Source: Eucommia ulmoides | Lineage: Eukaryota; Streptophyta; Magnoliopsida; Garryales; Eucommiaceae | Direction of reading: 5' to 3' | Length of the DNA: 64,000 bases | Assembly: GCA_016647705.1 (NCBI GenBank) | Contig: CM028336.1 | Coordinates: 434,001 to 498,000 of the forward strand | Part shown: piece by piece, positions 45,511 through 56,360 of the stretch | Layout of the letters: each line of letters opens with the position of its first letter | Position numbering within the stretch: the first letter of the stretch is position 1 | Translations under genes and position numbers: made by a program | The notes under the pieces: model-generated | Databases searched by the model: none | Told to the model about the DNA's origin: nothing | Seen by the model: the letters and a program-made list of their open reading frames with translations, nothing else

Positions 45511-46193
45511 ACTCTTGATTTTTTTAATAAAAAAATAATCATTGATATCAAATTGAAGAACATGAAATGTAGCTCAAAATTATATACTTTTCACAAATTT
45601 ATACTATATTGAACGCTACAAATTAAGTTTTTTTGTTACAATTTCTTTACAAAAATTATTGAGTTATCAAGGATATGACGTGAGATCAAAATAACATTAA
45701 TTGTAAGTTAAATGAGATGTAGGAAAATTAAAGACCATTTAGTAAACATTAATGTTATTCATCAATTTATTTATAGAATCTACTTAATGTAATAATAATT
45801 AAAAAAAAAAAAACTATTATTATTTTTTCCCCCACCTAAAAAGAAAAAATAAAATAAATTCATAATTTAATTTGTAAAATATAAAGAGTCACCATGTAAT
45901 ATTACAAAGAATGGGGGTGTAAAGTGCTAATTATTTGGAAGAAGATAGTATTCACCTTCGACGTTTCTCGCGTTACCCTTTCGACCGATTCGTGCCAGTT
46001 CCTTCGGTCACTCATCCCTCCAACGTCACCTCCTCCGCCGGTGACCGTCTACCAGCACCACTTTCCTCTTCATTTTTAGGGTTTTATTCTCCCTCCCAGA
46101 CTCATCAATGGCGTCCACAATCCAGTGAGTCGGAGTGATCGTTGACGAGCGAGTTTTGATTTTTCCTGTGTTGTTTGCGGCAGCAGCGAGACC

Positions 46194-48144
46194 ATGACCG
46201 GCGTACATGATAATGGAAGCAATTCGAGCTCGATCGGGAATTCCTCATTTCCTCCGTTTCTGAGCAAGACGTACGACATGGTGGAGGATCCGTCGACGGA
46301 CGCGGTGGTGTCGTGGAGCAATAGCAACAACAGCTTCGTCGTCTGGAACGTCTCCGAGTTCGCCAGAGATCTTCTCCCCAAGTATTTCAAGCACAACAAC
46401 TTCTCCAGCTTCGTTCGACAGTTGAACACTTATGTGCGTATCTCTTTCTCTTTCATGATATCCTGTGACATCGGATCGAACTCGTGACGTTGTTGAGGGG
46501 AAAATGTTAATATTTCATTGTTCTCCTAGTGAAAAATTCCTGGTATGGACTGGAGTATCCATGACTTATCTGATTCTCAAGTTCAATTTTAGATCTGCGT
46601 GCTACTAGTTTATTAGTTCAGTTTACTGCTTACAGTTCTATGCGAGTGTATAAATTTTGTTCTTGAACTTTATTTACCGTATAGTTGCAGAGATGGTGTT
46701 TCAATAGTACTCTCATGGGGAATTTCCTTCTGTATGTGCCGATTTTGAACCAATTTCTTTCCCCATTGAAGCTCATTGGGGAGAAGGACATGGGTTTTAC
46801 TTTGATTATATTGATATTTATTAGTTCTTTGGTGCAATGTCATCTTCAAGGCTATGCATTTCTTATATGTTCTATCTAATTTGATAATAGACCTTAATTT
46901 TTCGTTGTTTCTATATGATCAATCAGGGTTTCAGGAAAGTTGATCCAGATCGTTGGGAATTTGCGAATGAAGGGTTTCTTAGAGGCCAGAAGCACCTCTT
47001 GAAGAGTATAAACAGGCGGAAACCTGCACATGGACAACAGAATCATCAACAACCTACTCATGCCCAGGGCACAGCCATGGGGTCTTGTGTTGAAGTAGGA
47101 AAATTTGGTCTCGAGGAAGAAGTCGAAAGGCTCAAAAGAGATAAGAATGTTCTTATGCAGGAGCTTGTCAGGTTAAGACAGCAGCAGCAAGCGACAGATA
47201 ACCAGCTTCAAACAGTTGGGCAGCGTGTTCACTCAATGGAGCAGCGTCAGCAGCAAATGATGTCATTCCTTGCAAAGGCAATGCAGAGTCCCGGCTTTTT
47301 AGCCCAGCTTGTGCATCAGCAGAGTGAAAGTAACAGGCGAATTTCTGGAGTGAGTAAGAAAAGGAGACTCCCCGGGCAGGAAGAAGAGAATTTCGTGAGC
47401 AAACAGGGGATTGAATCACAGAATGGAAGGGTTTTCAAGTACCAACCATTAATGGACGAAGCAGCAAAAACAATGCTGCGACAAATCCTGAATATGAATT
47501 CATCAGCCAGGATGGAACCATCAGTCAACAGCAAAAACGGGTTTCTTATCGATAGTGTGCCCTCTTCGGACATTTTAGACAGTGGTAGCTCCTCCAGTCA
47601 GATTCCTGGAGTTACCCTTTCAGAGGTGCTACCCACAGCTGAGTCTGAATATCCCATTGCTCACCCACCTTGCCCTGGAAAGGATAAATTGGTTCAATTT
47701 CAAGATATGGGTTTTCATGATCCTGATCCTCTAAGTGATAATCTTTTGAGTATGCAAGGAGTTCCAGTTGAAAGCAGCGGTGAAGTAACCGGGATGAGTT
47801 TTGCTGAAAGTGAGGTTGCATCCATGGATGCAATTCCAGGGTTCGTGGATGGAGTTATGCCAATTGTGCCAGACGGGTTTTGTTCTGATCCCGAACTCGA
47901 TACGTTGCTTGATGATATCCCAAAGCTTCCTGGAATCAATGATGTTTTTTGGGAACAGTTTCTTTCAGCTAACCCTACTTCAGGAGACAGTGATGATATC
48001 AATTCTAGCACCACCACGGAAAGTAGTAGTGGAAAGGAGCGTGAACTTCGGTCTGGAGAAGGAAATTTATGGGATCAAACCAAGCATATGAATTATCTTA
48101 GTGAACAGATGGGACTTCTTGCTCCTGCTTCCCGGAGTGGCTGA
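46194..48144 (+). CDS. HSFA1: HSFA1-type heat shock transcription factor, intact copy
   Basis: Master activator class of the plant heat response; binds heat shock elements as a trimer. Exons 46194-46433 and 46927-48144 give 485 residues. DNA-binding domain about 20-115 ([17 protein letters not shown] ... [20 protein letters not shown]). HR-A/B coiled coil with the class A insertion at about 150-225. Nuclear localisation signal [10 protein letters not shown] near 260. AHA motif [15 protein letters not shown] near 430. Leucine-rich export signal [13 protein letters not shown] near 470-482. The single intron is at the conserved position, after the first 80 codons. The combination of AHA core ([18 protein letters not shown]) and C-terminal signal is that of HsfA1; the subtype is not resolved. 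Confidence 0.93.
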
Positions 48145-48488
48145 CCAATTTTATATCTGGTCTTTCTTGCCATTGGAGGTAATTTTGAACTACTGTATCA
48201 GCTTCTGCAAATTAGTCTTGATATGTTTTTTTTTCTCTTCATCGACGTTTTATTGGTTGATGATGTGCTGATATATGCAGTAGTTTTAAAAAAACAAAAA
48301 GGGTATGTTATACCCCAAAAGTTTACACGAAATGTATTGTATGCTTGGTATTATTTGTGAACTATTTTTGCAATAGCTCCCTTATTTCAAATTGAAGTTC
48401 ATGTAAATTTCTAAGTCGGGCTTTCTGGTGTTGTGTTAACACCTCATTGTCAAATTAGAATAAGAAAATGAGAATGTAATTTTTTGTT

Positions 48489-48690
48489 TATGTTGAATCC
48501 CAAATTGATGTTGGTCGCCGATATCCGTTCGCAGTGGTTTGTCAAAGTCCACCATGCTTGTGAGGGGGCGTGTTGAATCTCACATTGATTGTGTTACCTT
48601 GATCCTAAGATATATATAAGTCAAGGGGTAATCCTCCTCTTTCAAGACATGTTTTGAGAGTGAGTTAGGCCCTTGGGTTTCTACGGTTTA
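48489..48690 (+). mobile_element. TRIM-family repeat 3' of HSF copy 2
   Basis: TATGTTGAATCCCAAATTG to 'TGAGAGTGAGTTAGGCCC'. It stands at the same distance from the HSF stop codon as the junction copy at 39119, so a TRIM was already 3' of the ancestral HSF gene. Confidence 0.7.
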
Positions 48691-49059
48691 TCTTAAAATC
48701 TTTAGTAGTTAAAGTAAATGAACGGATGAAAATAATTGATTCCAATCCATTTATTTTATGACTTATTATTTATTTCAATTACTATATGACGAGAATTACT
48801 GTCATATTATCATATGATGTCGATGAAAAAGTAGAAAAAAAATCAGAAAACTACTTTAGAAAGAAAATTGATAAATCCCGTCTACAAATCAGATTCACCC
48901 AAACGCACCCTAAGACTGCGTTTGGGTGAAGTATTTGAAGAAGAAATTTGACATTAATAAAAAAAAGTGCATCTTTCTTCTTCATGTGGAATAGTTCTAT
49001 AGCTCACCATTTGATTGTTTTTGTGATTTTTTTTTTTTGGAAAAGCATAAAAGAGAGAT

Positions 49060-49390
49060 GTCTTTGTGAGAATCTCATATCGGATTTCTGAGATGCTTCT
49101 CAATGAAATGAGTTACTTCACTTGACACTATATATTTCTAAGTTGAAACCTCCTCACATGGTATCAGAGTTTGATTTGAGAACTCTTTTTTTTTTTGTCT
49201 CCGATCCTTTAAATGTTTGTCTTGTGTCTTTTGTTGTTTGATCGCATCACGTGTAAGGCAGGGTTGCACGTGAGGGTGGATATTAAAATCTTACATCGAA
49301 TTTGTGAGGCTTCCCAAAGTGGTCTACATGTAAAAGGAGTTACTCCACTTGACACCGTATGGTTTTAAGTTGGAACCTCCTAACAGTTTT
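49060..49390 (+). mobile_element. TRIM with primer-binding site
   Basis: Two related short LTRs (about 49065-49158 and 49285-49388) end 'aagttg.aacctcctaaca'. The first is followed directly by TGGTATCAGAG (about 49160), the initiator-tRNA-Met primer site. No genes. The stretch 48691-49059 before it has nothing recognised. Confidence 0.6.
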
Positions 49391-50024
49391 CTTGTCTTCT
49401 TGCAGTTGAAGAAGCTTAATAGAAGTATGGTTTTTAGGTAGAGGTGGATGCTTTATGCATTGCATTGCTGGTTCAAACAAAAATGATCACTTGTTGCAGT
49501 TGAAGCTTGATGTACTCTCCTCACCCCATCCTTCTTTTTCTTTTCTTTTTTGTGAACTCCATTATTCACTGCAACATCTTGTTCATTATTTCCTCTTATG
49601 TTGTGTGAAAAAATCCTTCTCTAAAAAATAAGTAAAAATGTTTGCAGGCTCTGTGGTTAAGTATTGTTTGGCGTAGGGTGAAAATTCAAGTCGATAAATT
49701 TGAATTTTGAAACAATTCGCCAAACGGGTACTAATGTCCTCTTCCGAATTTTATCGAGCATGAGCCTCGACCGCTTTGGTTGTACAGAATTGAAGTCATG
49801 GAATTGGAATTTGTACGGTTTTAAAATAAACATTTTTAAAACCGTACAAATTTTTTATGGCACAAATGTATTTACGTAGTTCATCCTACGGTTTTAAAAT
49901 TGGTTACTTTTAGACGATGAAAATGTAATTATTATTTTTCAGATATTTTTTACTACATTTTTAATTATTCATTTAGAATTTGTTGAAAAATTAAATAGTA
50001 AACTAATTATAAGATATTTTATGT

Positions 50025-50320
50025 TAGAATTCCACATCGAATTGATGAGGTTTTTAAAAGTAGTCTATATATGAAAGGAATTGCTTTACGTAACACCATA
50101 CGGTTTCAAGTTGGAACTTTCTAATACGGTATCAAGACTAAGTTTGGTAAGTCTCGTTGGTTTGACCTCAATTTTTTGAATCTTCTGTTGTTTGATTATA
50201 TATCATGTGTAAAGCTGAGTTGCCACGTGAATGTGAGTGTTAGAATCTCACATCGAATTTGTGAACCTTTTCTAAGTAGTTTATTAGTTAATGTATGAAA
50301 ATATTTACTCCACTTAACAC
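50025..50320 (+). mobile_element. Second TRIM of the same family
   Basis: LTR-like parts TGTTAGAATTCCACATCG (50023) and TGTTAGAATCTCACATCG (50246) flank a decayed primer site ACGGTATCAAGAC (about 50131). Same family as 49060-49390. Confidence 0.5.
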
Positions 50321-52130
50321 CCTGTAAGAGGATTGTTTTAAACTTTATATATTGTTCAGGATCAGATAGTACAAGCTATGTGGGATTTAATATTATTGAA
50401 TTAAATTTAGTGTTTTTAGGCACCAAGTATATACTAATTTATGTATTAAATTAGAATATATTTTACATTAGAAATATTATTGATTATTTATATGACTAAT
50501 TTTTAATAAAATGATGTTTGTTCGAATTAAGTATAAAATATTTAATAATAATAATACGTTAAATTAAAATTAATGCATTTAGACGCATGGTATATATGGG
50601 AATATCTTAACATTAACGTGTCTCCGTCATAATAGTCAAAATAAATTAAAATATAAATAAATAATTTTTAAAAAAGAAGTTAAAAATATTAAATTGAAAA
50701 ATTATAGGGTCAGTTGGTAGGAGGTCCTAATAAGGACACCAAATTAATAAAAAGTCTCAAAGCAAATAGTTACTTTAGAGTCTCATCTATTTAAGTTTAT
50801 GGAAACACTAATCTTTTAATTAGGGTTTCATCACCAATCGTCGTCCCACCATCGCCGGTCACTGGACTCTGACGACAGGATTCAGGCCACCGCCAGTCGC
50901 TGAAACTTCAATCACCGACCACCATAATTATTTTTAGTTACATTCAACTACTTTATGGTAACATTTTTTTTAATATACATTTTACTTGCAATATTTTAGT
51001 CGCATTTAACTTATTTTTTGGTTGTCGATCATAAATTTTTTACTTGATGTGTAATTGAAAATATACTAAAATGTAACTAAAAATACATTTGAACAATGTA
51101 ATTAAAAGATACATTGAAAAAACTTATTAGTAACTAAAAAATACACTAAAAATAGTGTAACAAAAAAAATTAGGTAAATTAGTGGTCGGACTTTGGCGGC
51201 TGGATTCTTAAGGTCCGATGATGGCGGCAACGAGTGGCGTCGGTCGTAGATAATTTAAACTTTAATTGAAAACATTTGATTAAAGGACATCAATTATATG
51301 ATTAAAACACAGGTCAAAACATAATTAAAAATTTATACAAAAATTAATATTAAAATAGGATAAATTATGGATTAGGTTTTACTAATGATCAATTATCCCA
51401 AAATTATGCAAAAGTTAAAATTAAAAAAAGATAAATTATGAATTAGATTTTACTAATGACCAATTATTCCAAATTTATATAGGGATAATTGGCAGAAGTC
51501 CTAAATAACAAACTTAATTTTAAAACAGTCTCACTTAAAATATAAATTTTGATTTAGTTCCTTAAGTTGGATTCAACTTGAGTTTTAATCCCGCATGTGC
51601 AAATATTGCATGGATTGTATGAGAATTTTGATTAGTAAATTCGTATTATAATAAATATTAGTTATATGTAACTAATATTAATTACAATTTAATAATTATT
51701 ATATATTTACATATATCTGTGTATTTTTTATTACATGTACTTATATAATATTTTTACATATTACAATTATATATATATATCTGTGAAATATTTGTGACAT
51801 TTAACAAATATTACACACCGAAATTAGTTTAATATTAGTTACATGTATTTGTGTACATTTACTCGCACGTAACTAATTATATATATTTTGTATAATTTTT
51901 GTTATAACTAATAAATTTTTACATATAAATTAGTTACATGTTACAAAATACAATAATATTTGTTACATCTAATAAAAATTTACACACAAAGTAATTACAT
52001 TTAATTGCATGTGTACAAGACTTCCGTCTTTTTTAAATAAGCAGAATTAAAACATAAGTTGTATCTGTCTCTAAATTTTTTTAAAATTAAGGGTGAAATA
52101 AGAATTTGATCCAATTATATAATATGAAGG
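50321..52130. other. AT-rich repeat-bearing intergenic DNA
   Basis: No gene is seen. A GC-richer piece at 50820-50930 ('tcgtcgtcccaccatcgccg') is partly mirrored at 51185-51250 in reverse complement ('ggcggctgg', 'ggtccgatgatggcgg'), like the arms of a decayed inverted-repeat element. 51485-52115 is a long relative of the MITE-like family at 27735 and 43835. Confidence 0.4.
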
Positions 52131-52735
52131 GAAAAGTATAATTTAGACCCTCTAAGTATTGACACATTTATAAGTGGGCCCTCTAAATTTCAATGTTTCA
52201 TTTTAAACCCTCTACGTATCATAACGTTTCAAAATGATCCCTCCGTTAGAGATTCTGTTAAAACTAACAGAATCTCAGGGGCAAAATGGTCTTTTCACGT
52301 TTTTTTTTTAATCATTTTTTTTTAATCTCTCTCTTCCTCCCCTTCCTCTCTCTCTCTCTCCCGCCACCTCCCTCTCCCTCTCCCTCTCCCTCCCACCCCA
52401 CCCCCTGCAACATTCACCCCCTGTTGTAGGGGGTGGGGTTGGAGGGAGAGAGGGAGAAGGAGGTGGCGGAGAGAGGGAAGGAGGGAGAGGGAGGTGGCGA
52501 GAGAGAGAGAGAGAGGAAGGGGAGGAAGAGAGAGAGATTCAAAAAATGATTAAAAAATTTAAAAAACGTGAAAAGACCATCTTGTCCCTAAATTCCGTTA
52601 GTTTTAACTGATTTTTTAACGGAATGATCATTTTGAAACGTTATGATGCATAGAGAGTTTGAAATGAAACGTTTAAACTTAGAGAGACCATTTAGAAATG
52701 TGTCAATAGTTAGAGAATCTAAATTGTACTTTTCC
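52131..52735. mobile_element. Long-hairpin (foldback) MITE
   Basis: Nearly the whole 605 bp is one inverted repeat: arms of about 280-310 bp (52131-52408 and 52424-52734) around a short spacer. Outer ends read GAAAAGTATAATTTAGAC and, reversed, GAAAAGTACAATTTAGAT. The inner arms are complementary CT-rich and GA-rich simple sequence meeting at CCACCCCA/TGGGGTTGG. No target duplication was certain. Confidence 0.8.
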
Positions 52736-52815
52736 TTTTCCCTATTAAGAATGTCGGCAATTGAGAAATGGCACGCAGACCCGAGGGGCTCATTGTGGAT
52801 AGCACGTTTTCTTCC

Positions 52816-53010
52816 GAGTTCTTTACGTAATAAATATATAAAAAAAAAATTCTGACAACGGATTTAATCGAACTTATTTACGGAAGCCGCATATTTCGGG
52901 GTTGGCAATCTCGGGAACTGAGATCCGGGGGTTGCCAACCCCGGGATTTTCGGATTTTTTTTTTTTTGGACAAATGGTCCCGGGGTTACCAACCCCGGGA
53001 CCCTAAGCTA
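52816..53010 (+). repeat. MULE left terminal inverted repeat
   Basis: Matches the reverse complement of 62630-62826: shared GAGTTCTTTACGTAATAAAT, 'caacggat', 'tatttcggggttgg', 'gaactgagatcc' and 'tcccggggttaccaacccc'. Divergence between the two ends is moderate, so the element is not very young. Confidence 0.88.
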
Positions 53011-53835
53011 TAGCCGCTTGTGCAAGCAGCTGAAGCTACTTCAGCTGCGACTAGCGGAAGCCGTGACCATCCCGGGATTGGTAATCCCGGGATGTTATGC
53101 CGGACAGACGCCGTCGCCGTCGACAGCATCTCCAGCGGCTGACGGGTCCCGGGGTTACCAACCCCGGGACCATCCATCTTAAAAAAAAAATAATCCGCCA
53201 AATCTAACCCCTTCCCCTTCCGCAGCTGTTTGGAACTCTTTCCTCTCTCGACCTTCTCCAACCGACCCCTTCTTACAATTCTTTCATCTCTCGGATTTTC
53301 AGGTAATTTTAATATATTTGTTAATTTGATTATTATATTTTTTACTTAATTTATAATTAATTTAGTTAATTTATTTTTTAAGTTATTTTGTTAATTTAAT
53401 TTGTTAATTTAGTTATTTAATTAAAAATTAGGAACTTTAACATCTCAAAATTTGAATAAATTATTATTTAGTTAATCTGTTTGTTATTTACTTTACTTAT
53501 TTAATTTGTTAAGTAGTTAGTTAATTTAATTTGTTAGATTACTTGTTTAATTTCTTAGTTAGTTTGTTACTTTAATATTTTTTTGACAACTATTTTTCGT
53601 GATGTTATGTACTTTATTTTTTATGTATTGTCTTTGTTATGTATTGCGTTTGTTATACCTTGTCAATATCATGTCTACCTTCGAAAAATTTTCTTTCAAA
53701 TTCAAGAAGAATAAATATGTACGGTAGATTAACAACTTTTTAACCTCTACAAACGTTAAAAAAAAAAAAAAAAGGATTATTTACAAAAAAATTGTATTTA
53801 CAATCCTATACTTAAACTATCTACTATTTAACTAA
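53011..53835. other. MULE left subterminal region and AT-rich spacer
   Basis: Contains two more CCCGGG-centred palindromes (53068-53094, 53145-53171), CpG-rich sequence and then a T-rich stretch to the end of the PMD gene. A 91-codon frame at 52986-53261 is made of palindromes and is not called as a gene. The 3' ends of PMD transcripts may lie here. Confidence 0.55.
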
Positions 53836-56241
53836 CTATGTACCACAAGGCCTACGTTGGACGTTCCTCCGCCCTCGGCGTTGAGCAATCGGAGGTTCCT
53901 CAACCTCGTCATGAAGCTGTGTAACTTGTCCATCGTCCCCCAACCATGGCACCGGTGACACTTGTCTTTCCAATCTTGTCGGTTGGACAAATGCCATTGG
54001 AGGATTCACGCCTGAAGTTGAGACAATTTCGTCCATCGCAGGAGTGAAGAATGAAGGTGACGGTTGTGTACCTAGCTGCAATGGCTCATGCGAATAAGGG
54101 TCGTGCATCTGGTACACGTCGGAAGGCCCAACACCGTCACCCAATCCGTACGTGCTAGATGGTCCGTCATAAGCACCCATGTTGTACGATGTGGATGGTC
54201 CGACATCACCCACACTATCTGGATAGTAGGCATCAGAAGTCCATGGCTGAGGAGGAGACTGATGTGCAGGCTGCGGAGATGGAGGAACGTCAGGTGCCAC
54301 ATGGCGTGGTACTCCTCGGTGCATCCTCCCAATGGTGCTATCATTGATGGCATGAGCCAATGCAATACCTGATTCCGCAGTACCCGACCGCAGATTTAGA
54401 TCACTCAAGCGTATCAAGTTTGATACCTCCGTATCCTACGAAACACATATAAATGGTTAATTAATACATGAATAATAACAATATAATCAAACTCATATAA
54501 CTAAACAGATGGTACAGTCAAATGGGGGCCATACTTCTAACACAACTCGTCCTCCCGTTGCTAGATACCCAAACTCAGGTCGGTACACCTGGTTGACCAA
54601 GATCCTTCGTGTGATTCTCCAATACCAATACATGTATCCTTGGTCAACCCCTATCCCTTGCTGAAATCTGCGCACATCTGATGCTCGTCGTCTATTCCAC
54701 GCAACTATATGTGCGTGGTACTTCTCAGTCCAGTTTACACCAAAGTATCCTCGCCGAGTCATTTTGTGCAAGTCCCGATCCATAATTACCGGCTGAGGAA
54801 CCCCTTGGCGATAACCAAACTGTCGTAGCACGCGCAGGGGATACGTGTATTCGACGACCTCGAAACAAATGAGAGGTAGCGATGCTATCCATATATCTTC
54901 TCCATCTGTAGTATATGGAGGCAAAGTCGACAAGATATAGGGCATCCAAATAACCTGTCAAAACAAAATATAAATTTATTTAAATAAATAAATAAATAAA
55001 TTTATTTAAATTTTGATATAAATAAATAAGTAACCTCGTCATTCTACAAGCGATCTAACTGATCGCGATACACCGCTAGAACATGTATCGGCAAGTTTTC
55101 TAAATTGAATTCGAGGGTCCACCTGTACAACAAACATATAAATCATAAGTTTAATATCCATAAATAAATATTTATTACATGGTAAATGAAATTAAAAATA
55201 AAATACGAATTAGTTACCAAGCACCCCTTGTAGCAGCTGGGAACATCACACCATTATCGAAGTCCAGCTCTGCGATTGCGATGTCATACTTGGGTTCATG
55301 GATAACTTCAGGTCGAAGTCTCAGCAACCGCTCCCAAGCCCAACACTCCAACAAAAATAGACAACCGGCTATGTCTTTTGTGTTGGCCTTCGACGCCTTA
55401 CATAGCTCATGGTAGAGGACTGCAAGCGTCGCACTGCCCCAGCTATACTTGACGCTAGGTGTCAAGTCACCAAGCAATGGGAGGTAGATTAGCCTGACGT
55501 TGTTCTGTGATTTATCAAGCAGCAACATCTGGCCAAGTATAAGCAAGCAATACGCACGTGCGTAGCAATGCATGACTTCCTCGTCGGCATCCTCAGGAAC
55601 TTCGGCAAAGGTGTTCCGTAACCATTTGAGCTTCAAACACCCATTCCTAATCTGTGTCTCTGGTGGTACTACTCCAAGGAGCTGGAGGCAAAGTGCTTGC
55701 CATTCGGGTCCCGCTCGCGCTGGCTCATTGGCGATAACCGGCTTCCCATGCACGGGTAACCCCAACAAGACGGCAACGTCCTGTAATGTGATGGTCATCT
55801 CCCCAATGGGTAGATGGAAAGTGTGGGTTTCCGGACGCCATCTCCCTACTAATGCAGTTATGAGAGCCCTATCCAATCGCTTCGGCCACAACCTGAACGG
55901 GCCGTAGAAACCGACTGATTCTATTAATTGTATAATTTGAGGGGGAACGTTTTCTCTCCATTATCCTCCATCGGATCCAGGACAGTCAAGAGAACGAATA
56001 TCCTGAAACATTAAATAAGACACAATAAATAACATTAAATTTTTTAAAAACTGAAATATAAAAATTAATATAATGCAATAGCCTAAATATTTACCTGTGT
56101 TGCCCATACTACTTCAGACCTATGTTGCGCCTGCATATGTAGAACTGAAACATCTTCGGGTCCAGGGATTGACATAGCTGAAATTTGGTCCGTCAACACT
56201 TGTGGTAAATTTGTTGGTATGAAATTAAAATTTAATGGCAT
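53836..56241 (-). pseudogene. Plant mobile domain (PMD/MAIN-like) gene of the MULE, broken
   Basis: Exon-like blocks: 56241-56095 (MPLNFNFIPTNLPQV ... HRSEVVWATQ), 56002-55218 (core PMD: FYGPFRLWPKRLDRALITAL, HTFHLPIGEMTITLQDVAVL, LGLPVHGKPV), 55122-55036, 54954-54535 and 54435-53836 (Pro/Ser-rich tail ending RRGRRNVQRRPCGT). Splice consensus is present at each. The reading frame has an in-frame TAA at 55961-55963 and the small exon 55122-55036 is also disrupted, so the gene is probably dead. PMD proteins of this C clade are known both as host genes (MAIN, MAIL) and inside plant transposons. Their role in the transposon is unknown. Confidence 0.82.
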
Positions 56242-56360
56242 TTATAAACAAAATATAGCATTGATCATGAAGAAATGTGTGCATGGAATTTATAATATAT
56301 AAAAGTTGACATAACAAACAAATGAAGTAGCATAAACATAATTATAATGAACCGACAAGA

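Noticed and set aside
52986..53261. 91-codon minus-strand frame in the MULE end
   Set aside because: Made of the palindromic terminal motifs; CpG-rich composition keeps it open by chance.
54072..54372. Frames of 94-97 codons overlapping the PMD tail
   Set aside because: Alternative-frame shadows of the Pro/Ser-rich last PMD exon.
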